Positions 11,373 through 23,610 of a stretch of DNA of 64,000 nt are shown here, in pieces. The number at the start of each line of letters is the position of its first letter. Position 1 is the first letter of the stretch. The position numbers and the translations under genes are program-made. The notes beneath the pieces are model-generated. The model worked only from the letters and a program-made list of their open reading frames with translations, ran no database searches and was not told where the DNA came from. This DNA is from Toxorhynchites rutilus septentrionalis (taxonomy: Eukaryota; Arthropoda; Insecta; Diptera; Culicidae), in assembly GCF_029784135.1 (NCBI RefSeq), contig NC_073744.1:103771766-103835765 (forward strand), written 5' to 3'.

Positions 11373-12350
11373 AAATAATGAAATACCCAGTTTTATAATG
11401 ACTGCAGAGATAAAGGTGTTCCAAATTTCAGACCAATCGGTCAACAGGAAGGGGGTTAAATTTCTTTTAATGTGGTAAAGCGCTACAAACAAACATGTTA
11501 CAAACATACAAACATACAAATTACAGAGCAAGCCAAATAACACCGTTTAATAATTGTTTTCACCATAGCCGAAAAAGATTTTCCCCCTTTCAGTACAAAT
11601 AAATATATGGCACCACTGAAACTGCCTGGCATTTCGATTTCACACAAATGTCTAAAATGACGCACTGTTTGGAAGAAATTGTCATTTATCTATTGGCGCC
11701 AGTATCTAGAAAATTTTCTATTCGCTGGCGTGGCCAATTACTTGGGCGATACTTGCGCAAGTAACTGGAGCCGGGTGTTTACATGGCTCTAATAACTAGA
11801 CTCTAGTGATTGGATTCTTCTACTAGCGCGTTGACTGGCACCGTCTAAATCAGCCTTAAGTCTGCCGTTGTAGGTACCTTGGGATGGAAGTTGAGTAGTT
11901 TGAACCAAGACGGGTCTATGGTACTAGGTGAGGCAATTTCGTCACTAAGTTGGTTAGGGGAGCGGTATATGAAAACAGTACGGAAGAAAGCAGAAGGGGA
12001 ATTACTTGCTTGTAGCGTGAAAGAGACAGACTGATTACGAGCGAGCTTCGGCACTAGCGTATTGTGTTTTGTTTACAAACAAAACACAGTAGACTTCCAA
12101 GATGGCTGAAGAGTGGTTTTAGCAAGTTGGCCCACCTTAGGATATATTTCTAGGCGCCTTGGTTTGAACCTTGTAGTTGTGCGCCCAGGAGTTGGAGAAC
12201 TCACACATTTTTCCAACCCGATAGGACATTCGAATGTTCGATCTCACGACATTTTGATTTGTTCTCGGCATGTCCTGTGCTCGTTGATTCTGTCGTCGAC
12301 TGTCTCCGAGAATTGTAGTGCGCGTCGTTAAAAGATTAAAAATATAACTA
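11373..12350. other. Non-coding stretch without recognised gene
   Basis: No supported coding region is present. There is an imperfect inverted repeat at about 11689-11731 (ATTGGCGCC... against ...GGCCAAT) and a short perfect palindromic stretch, TTGTTTACAAACAA, at about 12069. The left boundary of the gypsy copy 1 LTR probably falls in the right part but was not found. Confidence 0.4.
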
Positions 12351-12399
12351 ATAAGTTTGTGGTTTAATATAAGTCGTCATAATAAAAATATATTTAAAA

Positions 12400-13056
12400 G
12401 AAACCGTTTTAATAAAAGTTTCGAATCAATACAAAGGAACAACGGACATATAGTTCACATAAACCAAACACGTTAAAAAGGTCCGACCAACGGGCCTTTT
12501 GTCTTGGTTCTTTTCTATAGGCCCGCACGAAGAAACTGAGGCAGATCGCACAGGAAGAAGGCCCTGACGAGGAACGATCACATACGGCGCAACTTTCCTC
12601 AAATACCGACCAGCGTTCACTATATGATAATTATCCGCGCTGAGAACCTCCAAACCAACTCCAAAAACAGCAAGTACCGTGTACTCACCAAATAAACCAC
12701 TCACACACTCCCCCACAAATCAAACCCAACGAATAAATACAATTGTTTCAAATATACACAGTTTTAAGAACATTTCCGCAACAAACAGCCCTCAATTATC
12801 TTTCTGTTATTCGTCACTCGGGTTCGACCGGAACCACCAGGCCTCGCTCGCAGACAGTGGCCAAAGTTACAAGCACGGTTGCCTTTGAGCCACCACCAGT
12901 GAGATTCGGATTTTGAAGAATCGTGTGTCGTTGGCGACTAGTGGGCATTTGTTCTTATTTTGTGTTCCTGCTTACCAGAGTTCCCTTGGTCCCTACATAA
13001 GACGAAAGGCTGCACGACTTAAAGAGTCTCCTCTCGCGCATAGCCGGGGAGTTACA
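12400..13056 (+). repeat. Candidate 5' LTR of Ty3/gypsy copy 1 (left edge unknown)
   Basis: The right edge is placed at ...GGGGAGTTACA (13056), just before a primer-binding site. The stretch contains AATAAA-type signals near 12699 and 12735. The left edge is not determined, because the matching 3' LTR of this copy is not in the window: an I element and other insertions occupy the downstream half. Confidence 0.45.
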
Positions 13057-13059
13057 AAT

Positions 13060-13070
13060 TGGCGCCCAAC
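13060..13070 (+). other. Primer-binding site (tRNA-Lys)
   Basis: TGGCGCCCAAC is complementary to the 3' end of insect tRNA-Lys(CTT) (GTTGGGCGCCA) and lies three bases after the LTR edge. This is the usual place for first-strand priming in Ty3/gypsy elements. Confidence 0.8.
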
Positions 13071-13233
13071 AAAAAAAGCATTTTCGTCAAAATTTACTCA
13101 TAAATACTTTTCGCCACCTGAGAAAGGGAGCAATAAAACAGTACGCTGTTTTAGTTTTGTTTGCGTTCTCCAAACGAAAAATTTAAATAGAAAAAATCTT
13201 AGTTTCCTTCAAGCTGTCCTACAATTGATTCGA

Positions 13234-15136
13234 GATGGATGTTGAATTCGATATACAATATAAAAATCTCCTTGTTCATCATCTAGAAAGGGAGGAAATT
13301 GAACATGAACTAACGATCCGGGATTTACCGTTCACTAATACAGAACCCCGACGTTTAAAAGAAAAAAATCAAAAGTGATAAGGAAAGGGGAAACAGAGAT
13401 ATTGATTTCAACCGGCTAGAGAAAACAGTAGAATCCGAAATTCAGGCAATCGATGCGAGTGTACGTGAAATCAAAGATTTCCTCTCCAACCGAAACAAAT
13501 ACGAGGGTATTCGCGAATATCTCAAGACTCGACTTGTGCATTATTTCGCGCGAGTCAAACGAGCCGGTGAAAACAGATAGTGACGATGAGCTAGCCTATA
13601 TTGATGCATTAGAATCATGTATTCGGGGTAGCATCTGTGTGTGGTGGTGCAGCAAATAAAATAGGGAAACGAAACCTCAAATCAGTCGAAATTTCCCCAG
13701 TATTTCCCCAACAACCTATGAATAATTGGTTTCAATATATGTGGCAATCTGGTGCATTTCCATGGATGTTTGGACCCGCTGCGATGCAAGCATGGGCTCC
13801 ACAGAATATGCCGCCGTGTAGTTCAATTGAAAATATAGTATATAGTGTAAAACCACAAGATGATCTCACCAACCCAAAGAAGCATTGTGAAAATCGTAAA
13901 CAACGCGTCGAAAAAGTGTCGCGTAACGGAGAAATCGCGAATGATTTTGATTTACTAGAGGTTACGGTTTCTGATTCAGATTAGTCGTCAGATAAATGTC
14001 GATATATTTGCCGAGAAAAGCAACATAATTGAAAATCGAACAAACCTAGACCAGTAGCCGACTGGAAACTTAGATACGACGGTTCAGATAACGGACAATC
14101 ACTTATGAAGTTTTTAAAAGAAGTAGAACGCGGACTCGGAAAATATGTCGCGTAGAGAATTATTTCGTTCGGCGTTCCACCTGTTCAGTGGACCCGCTAA
14201 AACGTGGTTTATGACCGGGTTTGAAAACGAAGGTTTTACGTCATGGGCAGAGTTGAAGGAAGAATTAAAACGCGAATTTCTCAGTCCTGATCACGATCAT
14301 ACAAGCGAAATTCGTGCTATTTCCCGGAAGCAGGGACCGCGTGAAAAGTTTCAAGATTATTTCTTAGAATTACAAAAGATTTTCAATTCGCTAACAACAC
14401 CAATGACCAAACGCAATAAGTTTGAAATCGTATTCCGTAATATGCGCGCGGATTATAAGGGCCACGCCGTTTTGGCCGAAATTGATAATCTTGCAGATCT
14501 TCGGAAATTTTGCAGTCGATTAGATATTGGTATAAATACCAATCCGCCGCGAGCGAACCCACAGTGAATACACAGAGAAAACAATCTCAAGTAAATGAAC
14601 TGCAAACTGGCGCGAAACCGAAATCGAAGACACTAGCGCAAAATGTACAATACCGTTCGCGTAACTTCAAAACCGCGTAACCGTTCAAAAGCGGGTAAAA
14701 ATGGGCCAGATGATGAAACATAATCGTCTTTAGTATACAACAATGCTTCTTCACGGTTCGTGGATCCGCCTGAAAATCTTCAAGTCTTGGTAGAAAATTA
14801 TCAGCCACCGAAAGAAGGTTATTGTTTTAATTGCCATTTAAAAGGCCACAATGCACGTGAGTGTAATGCGCCGAAACATAGATATTGCTTTCAATGTGGT
14901 TTTCATAATGTTGATACGGCTTTGTGTCCATATTGCGAAAAAAAACTCCCAATAGACTGTCGCCAAGGGCAGACGGATCGATTTTATTAAAGGCCCTTAC
15001 ACAATCCGATGAAATCAATAATTATTTAAACAATCTAGGTTTTTCAAATCCTGCTTCCAATGAAAAAATCCGAACGTATAATGTAGAACTTCACGAATCC
15101 ATTCTCAACATGGAAGACGATGTACGACCATTATAA
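13234..15136 (+). pseudogene. Ty3/gypsy Gag, copy 1 (several frameshifts)
   Basis: The frame opens with MDVEFDIQYKNLLVHHL just after the leader and continues in pieces separated by frameshifts and stops. The capsid-like part at 14145-14567 reads LFSGPAKTWFM...WAELKEELKREF...QDYFLELQKIF, the retrotransposon-gag fold. Zinc knuckles follow at about 14818-14940: CFNCHLKGHNAREC (C-x2-C-x4-H-x4-C), then a second cysteine cluster CFQCGF...CPYC. Gag packages the RNA and forms the particle. The same layout is found in gypsy copy 2 (35490-34700, minus), though the sequences differ clearly, so the two are related families. Confidence 0.8.
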
Positions 15137-15138
15137 AA

Positions 15139-16304
15139 ATATTCGTATTTGATCATTCTCTGCTTGGTTTGCTTGATAGCGGAGCACACCTGAGCGTACT
15201 AGGGAAGGGATGCATGCAATTAATAAAACAGCTTCGATTAAAAATATTTCCATCCAATGTATGTCTCCGAACTGCTAGTGGCGATGAATTAAACGTCCAT
15301 GGATTCGTGTATCTGCCAATCACTTTCATCGGCCTAACGAAGGTCATTGATACCTTGGTTGTTCCATCCCTCAAGCGAAAACTTTTATTAGGGATGAACT
15401 TCTGGAAATCGTTCGACATTCGTCCTACTATCGGGCAAGCATATATCGAAGAAGTAGAGAGTAGGGAACAATTACCTTCGAAATCTGAAAACCCTGATGA
15501 TAGACTATCAGAACAACAGCAAATTGAACTTGAAAATATAAAAAAGGTGTTTAAAATATCTAAAGAGGGGGTGCTAGATTGCATAAACATGATATGCCAC
15601 AGAACTGAAATCACCTCAGAAGCAAAAAAACTGCCTCCAGTTAGGATTAATCCGTTTACTACTTCTCCCATGAAACAGGAAGCTATCAATCGCGAGCTAG
15701 ATAGAGTGCTGAAAGAAGGGGTTTTGGAAAAATCATACAGTGATTGGGCTTTACGACTAGTACCGGTGGATAAATCAGATGGAACTATTCGATTATGCTT
15801 GGACGCCTGCAAAATAAACGAGCGGACGATCCCAGATTGTTATCCATTACCACATGCAGATCGCATCCTGAGTAGATTAGGGGCCGCGAAGTTCATTTCC
15901 ATCATAGACCTTTCAAAGGCATTTTTGCAAGTTCCTTTACATCCTAGATCGCGTAAATATACTGCTTTCTCAGTACTAGGTCGTGGATTATTTCAATTCA
16001 CGAGAATGCTTTTTGGCTTGATAAGTAGTCCGGCCACTCTATCCAGACTTATGGACCGGGCGCTAGGAGGAGGTGAGCTCGAACCAAATGTATTTACATA
16101 TCTTGACGATATAGTTGTCGCGAGTAACTCGTTAAATGAACATATAACTATACTTCATGAAGTAGCACAGAGGCTTAAAGCGGCGGATTTATCTATTAAT
16201 TTACAAAAATCTAGATTTTGTGTTACAGAGCTACCATACTTAGTTTACATTTTGAGTCAAAATGGTCTTAGTCCCAATCCCGATCGGGTGGCTGCTATAG
16301 TGAA
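15139..16304 (+). pseudogene. Ty3/gypsy Pol, copy 1: protease and reverse transcriptase, cut at 16304
   Basis: The aspartic protease appears first (LLDSGAHLSVLG), then a linker, then the reverse transcriptase. RT motifs are LCLDACKINERT, PLPHADRIL, IIDLSKAFLQVPL, FGLISSPATLSRLMDRAL and the catalytic YLDDIVV. The frame is open for almost 390 codons and stops abruptly after NPDRVAAIVN, where the A-tail of I copy 2 begins (T-run 16306-16315 on this strand). The RT C-terminus, RNase H and integrase are not found to the right. The rest of this copy is therefore beyond the nested insertions or deleted. Confidence 0.88.
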
Positions 16305-16305
16305 C

Positions 16306-18024
16306 TTTTTTTTTTATATCCAAAATATATATTTTATTAAGGCTCATATGGCGTCAGCCTAACGGGGCCGGGAGTTGAATATTTCGACAACGTTTGCTTA
16401 CAACTATGTTAGTAATATGTAACCGATTACTCGCGGTTGGCTCGAGGTTAGTATTACAAGTGTTCTCATAATTGGTATGTTGCAGTCTTCGATGCTCTGT
16501 ACGTGTGCCCGACACGGGATACTTCCTATTGGGATGCAGTTGACCATTAATCAGCAACGCCCCCCTAGTCTGTACCCCATATCTAGCGTGGTGCGTCTTT
16601 CTCGACTCGAGGAATCCAGGATAGAATGGTCACTAGCCGGCGCAATCATCAGCTCGTGTAGAGTTGTCATGAGCGGTACAACCTTTGGCTCTTGTTGAAT
16701 GATCAGTGGACTGCACAACCTTCGGCCCGTGCATCTGTAAAGAGTATGTGTATGTATTGCCGCGACTAAGTAAAAGTTTATCGATCGGATAGGAGGGATA
16801 TGAAACGGGGACACAACGAAGGAAACATCATTAAACGTTGACATCGGCGTTTCTGAGGAACAGGTATAGATGAAGCAGAAGATCAGGATCACGGCTACCT
16901 AAGATATCCCGGACGGGGATATCCGATTGTCTAGAGAGCTGAGAGCGAGCAGCATGGAACCGGATACACGACCAGACAATATGCTCGATGTCGTGGTAGC
17001 CATCGCCACAATCACAAAGATTGTTTGCTGCGAGCCCAATGCGATAGAGATGCGCGTTTAGGTTGTAGTGATTGGACATAAGCCGAGATATCACGCGAAT
17101 GAAATCACGACCTACATTCAATCCCTTAAGCCATGCACTCGTCGAGACCTTAGGGATAATCGTGTGTAACCAACGACCGAACTCATCACCACTCCACATG
17201 CGCTGCCAACTTACGAGCGTATACTGACGAGGAATGTGGAAAAATTCATTATAAGCAATTTGCCTTTCAAAAAGTGTGCCTTCTAAAGCGCCCACCTTAG
17301 CTAGCGAGTTCGCTTTCTCATTCCCCGGAATCGAGCAATGAGAGGGAACCCATGCTAAGGTAATCTTGAATAATTTTTCGACCAAAACACTCAATAGTTG
17401 TCTTATTCTTGTTAGGAAATAAGATGAGCGTTTATCAACTTTCATTGAGTGGATTGCCTCTATTGAGCTGAGACTGTCTGAAAAAATAAAACAGTGGTCG
17501 ATGGGCAATGTTTCACTGATCCCTAATGCGTAATATATCGCACTTAGTTCAGCGACATACACAGAACAAGGATCTTTGAGTTTGAAAGAGGCACTGGAAT
17601 TTTCATTGAAGATGCCGAAGCCAGTGGACCCGTTTATGAATGAACCGTCAGTAAAGAACATTTTATCAGATCTAACATTCCCATATTCTGCCGAAAATAT
17701 CGGCGGAATAGAATCGGAGCGTAGGTGATCTGGGATTCCATGGATTTTTTGTCGCATGGACAGATCAAAAGTGACAGAGGAATTGCAGAAGTATGGGAAG
17801 CAAACTTGGTTGGAGATGCCTGGTGAAGGGTGCACGTCGTGGGTAAGGTACTCATGGTATAAAGACATAAAACTTGACTGAGGAGTCAGTTGGAGTAGAT
17901 CTTCGAAGTTATCAATCACCAATGGATTCATGATCTTGCAACGGATGAGAAATCTGTAGGATAATTCTGTGAACCGAAGAGTAAGCGGGGATACTCCTGC
18001 CAAAACTCCGAGACTCATCGTATG
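16306..18024 (-). pseudogene. I-clade element copy 2, 3' half: RNase H, C-terminal cysteine motif, 3' UTR
   Basis: On the minus strand the ORF from about 18022 to 16831 resumes I-element ORF2 at HTMSLGVLAGVSPL. It covers RNase H (FFTDGSF, AELSAIYYAL, SDSLSSIEAI, WVPSHCSIPGNEKANSLAK) and the C-terminal CDCGDGYHDIEHIVWSC. The 3' UTR follows, with the CTCGAG...CCGCGAGTAATCGG motif and the terminal GGCCCCGTTAGG hairpin segment, ending in an A-run (T-run 16306-16315 on the plus strand). The 5' half of the same copy lies at 20645-21775 beyond an inserted R1-clade element. The element has interrupted gypsy copy 1. Confidence 0.88.
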
Positions 18025-18025
18025 T
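18015..18025. repeat. Target-site duplication of the R1-clade insertion, left copy
   Basis: TCATCGTATGT, identical to 20645-20655. The last T is ambiguous with the T-run of the tail. The I-element reading frame (STHTM|SLGVLAG) is restored when one copy and the insertion are removed. Confidence 0.92.
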
Positions 18026-20644
18026 TTTTTTTTTTTTTTTTTGGCAAGGAGGTGGAGATCTTCAATAGACACCCAATCACCATGTTGACTGGGTAGTGTG
18101 AGATTTCTACTCACTAAAACCACCTCCTTGTACTTCATACCAGACCTTCCCCGGAACCACCAATTGGTATTACTTCGGGGAGGAGGCTGTGCTTATGCAC
18201 TCATTGCTCAATGTTTGTTCTGGTTACTCTTTGATCTTCTCTCCATCTTCGTTGAAGTTCTACCATAATTTTACATATTGCGCGGTGCACTGCATTCCAC
18301 GTGTTCTCTTCTTTACACATTGCCTGTATTATATTTTCAGCATTCACATCGGGACCGCTCGCTAAGATCATTTCTTGTCTCTCTGTGAAGAATCGAGGAC
18401 AGTCAAAAACCACATGCTCCGGTGTTTCTTCTATTTGATCGCACAAAGGACAGAACGGTGAACTTGCGTGCCCGAATCTGTGCAAGTACCGTCGGAAACA
18501 TCCGTGGCCTGACAGAAATTGCGTCAGGTGGAAATTCACTTCGCCATGTTTGCGATCAATCCAATTTGCGATGTTCGGTATCAATCGATGGGGTCCATCG
18601 ACCGTTGGATGTGTTGTTCCATTCCTGCTGCCACTTCTGAATCGAGTCTAATTTTGCTCTTTTCCGCGCACTTCTCTGTTTCTTTGCACATTCGTCGTTT
18701 TTTGTTTGTAGCATACACTGTCTTCGACTAGAATGATGTCGATGGGAATCATTCCCGCTATGACGTAAGTGTTCTGTTTAGCAGAGTACGATTTTGTTTC
18801 ACTCCGAGTGCTGCCACCCAGACCGGGAGCTACAACCGTAACGGAGTATCGACGTGGATAAACTGGCAAGAAGGCGCCTCTTACTGCTACATGGTCCTGC
18901 ATTATTCGGCATAATTCTTGCCATCCCTGCCACGACCCTTGCTGCTTTCTCACATGCGTATTTTACATGACTCTTGAATTTAAGTCGGTCATCGATGATA
19001 ACACCCAAATATTTCAGCTCTCGTTTGGACGTAATTTTGTGATCCCCAACAATAATTTCTGCTTGATCCACCACTTTGCAATTGCTGATCAGCACCATTT
19101 CTGTTTTCTGGTGTGCTATGTGTAATTTTGCATTCTTCATCCATTCTTCAACAATTTGAATTGACTCTGTAGCCAACATTTCAACTTCCTCTCTTGTCTC
19201 GCCAATCACTGTCAGCGAAATATCATCTGCGAAGCCAGTTATCTTCACGCCCTGCGGAAGCTTCAGCGTTAACACTTCGTCGTACATCCCGTTCCACAGC
19301 GTTGGACCTAGGATGGATCCTTGTGGGACACCCGCTGTGATATTGTACGTTTTTCGTCCTGTCTCTGTGTCGTAGATAAGAACCCGGTTTTGGAAATAAC
19401 TTTTCATGATCTTGCACACATAGTCGGGAACTAACAATCTATGCAACGCCTCGGCGATGGCTTCCCAGCTGGCACTGTTGAATGCATTCTTTACATCGAT
19501 CGTTATCACTGCACAGTAGCGATCTCCACACCTTTTCTTCATCAGTGCTTTTCTGGCTGTCTCAGTGACTGACAGGATAGCATCCACTGTGGATCTATCT
19601 TTCCGAAACCCGAACTGCATCTTCGAGAGACCGTGCTCACTCTCTGTGCACCTTGTTATTCTATTGAGAATGATCCTCTCCAACAGTTTCCCTAGAGTGT
19701 CCAGAAGGCAAATGGGCCTATAAGAGGATGGCTCACCAGGTGGCTTTCCTGGTTTTGGCAGTAGAACCAATTTCTGCCTCTTCCAGATATCTGGAAAGTT
19801 TCCTTCATTCAGGCATTTTTGCAGCGTTTCCCTAAACATTTCGGGGTATGCTTGCACCGCTGTTTTGAGTGCCACGTTGGGAATTCCATCTGGACCTGGG
19901 GCTTTGTTCACCTTCAGCTTCTTTGCTGCCGTTATCAGCTCGTCTATTGACACCCTCTCTACGTTTTCTTCATCATGATTGTACGGCTTAGGTGGCCAAC
20001 TCACCGAATCGTGTTGCGGAAAGAGCACTTCTATGATACGCTTCAATTTATTTGGGCACTCTTCTCTGGGTATCGATGGACCTTTGAGTTTTGACAACAC
20101 CACTCTATAAGCATTACCCCAGGGGTTCGCTTCTGTGTCCCGGCACAGCTCTTTGAAACAGTTCCGTCTACTGCGACTGATTTCATGCTTAAGTAAGATT
20201 CTTGCCTCTCTGAACGCTACCCTGCACTCTGCTCTGTCAGTTACAGTCTTAGCCCTTTGCATTCTTCTCCTGGCTCGGAGGCAGCTCGTCCGGAGAGAGT
20301 TAATTGTTTCATTCCACCAATAGACCGATCGTCGTTCGTTTTTTGGCGTTATTTTTCGTGGCATTGCGATGTCACATGCTCGGACAACACTCTCTGTCAA
20401 TTCGCTTGCATTTAAATTGGTGACAAGTCGCTCCATTTGGAGTGCTTCCAGAAAGAGATTTTTGTCGAACAATTTTATCTTCCACTTTCGACCGTTTTCT
20501 ATCATCCCTCGTCTTGTTGATGAGTTCTTATTGCAGATTGTGTAGCGAACCGCTTGGTGATCACTGTGAGTATAGCTATCGCAGACTCTCCAGTTCATAT
20601 TTGGTGCCAGTGTCGGGGTGCAAAATGTGACATCTATAATATAT
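18025..20644 (-). pseudogene. R1-clade non-LTR retrotransposon, 5'-truncated, inserted in I copy 2
   Basis: This insertion of about 2.6 kb has a poly(A) tail shown as the T-run 18025-18042. The sequence opens inside the endonuclease (DVTFCTP...YTHSDHQAVRY). It continues with RSVYWWNETI and the RT motifs APGPDGIPN, KPGKPPGEPSSYRP, IDVKNAFNSASW, TAGVPQGSILGPTLWN and the catalytic FADDISL. The C-terminal region shows YVIAGMIPIDI and a zinc-knuckle-like FCPLC...EHVVFDCPRF. Frame breaks occur near 18,940 and 18,620. The YWWNE and AGMIPID features and the lack of RNase H fit the R1 clade. R1 itself is rDNA-specific, but this member sits in a transposon, so it is a non-rDNA relative or a stray insertion. 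Confidence 0.85.
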
Positions 20645-20655
20645 TCATCGTATGT
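20645..20655. repeat. Target-site duplication of the R1-clade insertion, right copy
   Basis: TCATCGTATGT, identical to 18015-18025. It marks the truncated 5' end of the inserted element. Confidence 0.92.
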
Positions 20656-21775
20656 GTCGAATGCAAACACCCCATGGCTATACGCAAGCAACGATATTGT
20701 ATTCTCTCCAGCTTGAGAATATGAATCCTGGCAGCTGATCGGAAGCAAAAACTGCCATATTCTAACACTGATAATATCGTTGTTTTGTACAACTGAATGA
20801 GGTCTCCTGGATGGGCACCCCACCATGTTCCGGTAATTGTTTGGAGAAAATTGATTCTTTGCTGGCATTTCTGTTTCAAATACGCAATGTGTCTCCCCCA
20901 GGTACACTTAGAATCAAAATATACACCCAGGTATTTGAAAAACATAGAGTGTTGGATCGTTTTGCCGAATAGGTGAAGCTGGAATTGGGCGGGTGCGTGC
21001 TTCCTAGAAAAAACGACCATTTCAGTTTTCTCCGTAGAGAATTCGATACCCAGCTTGAGGGCCCACGTGAACAGATTGTTCAGGGTATCTTGCAACGACT
21101 TTTGCAGAACGACGGGATTAGTACCCGTGATGGAAATAACTCCGTCGTCTGCTTCAGCGTGCAGTCTCTAGTTAGACAATCATCCATATCATTGACGTAA
21201 AAACTGTACAAGAGGGAGCTTAGGCAGGAGCCTTGCGGTAGGCCCATAAAACTGTAACGAGAAGATTTTGAGTTTCCATGAGAGAAATTCATGTGCTTTT
21301 CTGACAGTAAATTGTACAGGAAATTATTGAGAATTGGTGAAAGTCCACGATTATGAAGCTTCTCTGAGAGAATTTCCATGGAAACTGAATCAAATGCCCC
21401 TTTGATATCGAGGAAAACGGAAGCCATTTGTTCTTTGCGAGTAAATGCGATTTGGATTTCAGAAGATAGCAGCGCGAGACAATCATTCGTCCCTTTACCT
21501 CGGCGGAAGCCAAACTGCGTATTTGACAGCAAAGTGTTCGTTTCGACCCACTTGTCCAAACGAAGTCGAATCATTTTCTCTAACAATTTGCGAATACAGG
21601 ATAACATTGCAATCGGCCTATACGAGTTGTAATCGCAAGCCGGCTTGTTGGGTTTTCGTATGGCTATCACTCTCACTTGTCTCCAGTCATGCGGGACAAT
21701 ATTCAGCTCCAGAAACTTGTTAAACATGTTCAGCAAACGCTGTTTTGCCAAGTCGGGAAGATTCTTCAACAAGTG
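20645..21775 (-). pseudogene. I-clade element copy 2, 5' part: reverse transcriptase (5'-truncated)
   Basis: On the minus strand the sequence starts in the RT fingers (LLKNLPDLAKQRLLNMF) and reads RPIAMLSCIRKLLEKMI, FGFRRGKGTNDCL, FLDIKGAFDSVSM and GLPQGSCLSSLLYSFYV. Around 21150 a small deletion removes the base context of the catalytic LADDG motif and shifts frame. The second frame resumes at SLQDTLNNLFTWALKLG and continues to STHTM at the insertion point of the R1-clade element. The endonuclease is absent. The 5' edge abuts what looks like the end of an LTR of gypsy copy 2. Confidence 0.86.
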
Positions 21776-23610
21776 TAAGTTTTCGCTAGCTCAGAGGTAG
21801 ACTTAACCTCAGGGTCGGCTTCTCCACCAAGTAAGAAGTGGACTCACGATGCGAAACGGAATTAAAGTAGAACCACTATTAAAGGATTCGTTATATAATA
21901 AGAACAGAAGGTAAGTATGATAATGTATTTCTTTATTTCTTTTCAGGTTAGGGGGTTAGTACCGATGCGGCCGGACAGGAACTGTAGAGCAGGTAAGTCG
22001 GCGAATTGTAGGAGAGAGAGAGGTAAGTTGTGGTTTCGTATTACTCACGCAAGGTGCCCGCTGACGGTCGTCGACCTTATTGGTTCCAGTACGGTTCTCA
22101 CTGTACTGTTACCTCAAAGACTTTGGATCGACTCACCCGAAAGCGTGTGGAGCAACGATGACGTTGGGGGCTCGCTGACCACCGGCACTCGATCTGAGGT
22201 ACCTCCACCGTCGGAACTTCACTGCGAGGAGGGTGGATGTCACTCGGCGCGTACGATTCCCGGGAGTTGCGACCTTCCAGCCCCTATTTTCTCTCGCACT
22301 CTTCAACTTTAAAAAGTAACTTTCACTTTATTTTCCGAATCCCCAAACGATTCCTTCGACGGTCCGTGAGCTAAGAAAGAGTCGAGTCGTCCTCGCCTTC
22401 CTTCACAGCTCAAAATCCTTCTTCCTCCTGTTTCCTTCTCTCTCTCTCTCTCTCTCTATCTATCTCTCTCTCTCCTCCTTTTCCTTTCCGCTATTTGCAT
22501 TTGGGACCGGAAATCTTCCAACCGGTCTCGTTGTAGTTATTGTTTATTTTCACAGTTGATGTCAGGTGTTTTTTGACAGCAGGCGTTGCCTCACAGGTAA
22601 GTATTCTTTGGGAATGGGATGAATATTAGTGGGTTTTTTATCATACTTCTGGATTCCAATCTTAGTAACGAATATATGGTTCTTTCTTGTTTCGTTTTTT
22701 TTTTATCTCATTAAAACCGTAACAATTATCCCTCTCTTGAGAGAAAAAAAAATAACAGAATAGTTATAAACATTTCGTTATTTTTTTTTAATTATATTAA
22801 ATATACGCATCGCTTTTCATAATAACATTTGCTTACAACTTTCCAATTTTCATCAACATCTTAATTCCGAATCAATTCAACACTGTTCATCAGTTCTATA
22901 TTTTCTGGAATTTATCAACTTCGAATAGTTTCATCCTAATTTTTATTCCAACTTCTATGCACGCATTCTTCAAAAAACCTTTGGTCTTAGGGCATTCCTT
23001 CTATTTTCATTCAAGCGTCTCTCATACTTGTTCTACCCAGATCTACCTTATATCATCCATTCTATTATATCCTATTCTAACTATCTAATCCTACAGATCC
23101 AAAACTTTATGTGGATAATTGATCTCTCCACAAAATCAATCGAGACCTTCTGAACTCTCTCGACTGTTTAAAGCCCCTTTCTTCACTTCATCAGTTATTT
23201 CGCGAATCCAAGAGTAAATGCTAATATTCTTCTTCAAAACTTATGCTCTGATCTCAATTCTACTAGAAAATGAACGGAGTTTATGATCCAGCCTAGGACT
23301 TAAACATCTAGGGAGATGCGAGATGGCATTAACCTTCCATCTCTATTGTGACAACCTTGAAGAACAATCGACATTCGATTGACGAAACGTCAATAAATCA
23401 TGCATGCGCACAGGCATGGAAATTTCTTTGGAGATTATTCTGGCAAGCTGGGTGTGAATTTCGTCACATTTCCAGTACACACTGGGAAAATAGAATTATG
23501 ACTATCATTATTCTAAGTGGAGAATGGTAAGGTACTCCAATGACTACTTGGCTACTATCTTACATCTTTTAGCTGCGGTTTAGATTTGGACAATTGTGAA
23601 AGAGAACCCG
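21776..23610 (-). repeat. Candidate 3' LTR and 3' UTR of Ty3/gypsy copy 2 (minus strand)
   Basis: On the minus strand this sequence continues gypsy copy 2 after its pol stop, once the inserted I copy 3 is removed. A plausible LTR start is TGTGACGAAATTC at about 23467 and a plausible end is AAACTTACA at 21776, giving a long LTR near 1.7 kb. There is no polypurine tract I would vouch for, so the LTR start is tentative. It includes a (CT)n run at about 22436-22474. No protein-coding region is supported. Confidence 0.5.
22436..22474. repeat. (CT)n microsatellite
   Basis: CTCTCTCTCT repeated with CTAT interruptions, within the presumed LTR of gypsy copy 2. Confidence 0.9.

Noticed and set aside
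21917..22312. A 131-codon reading frame in the gypsy 2 LTR region
   Set aside because: No domain, GC-rich leader-like sequence within the presumed LTR on the opposite strand.
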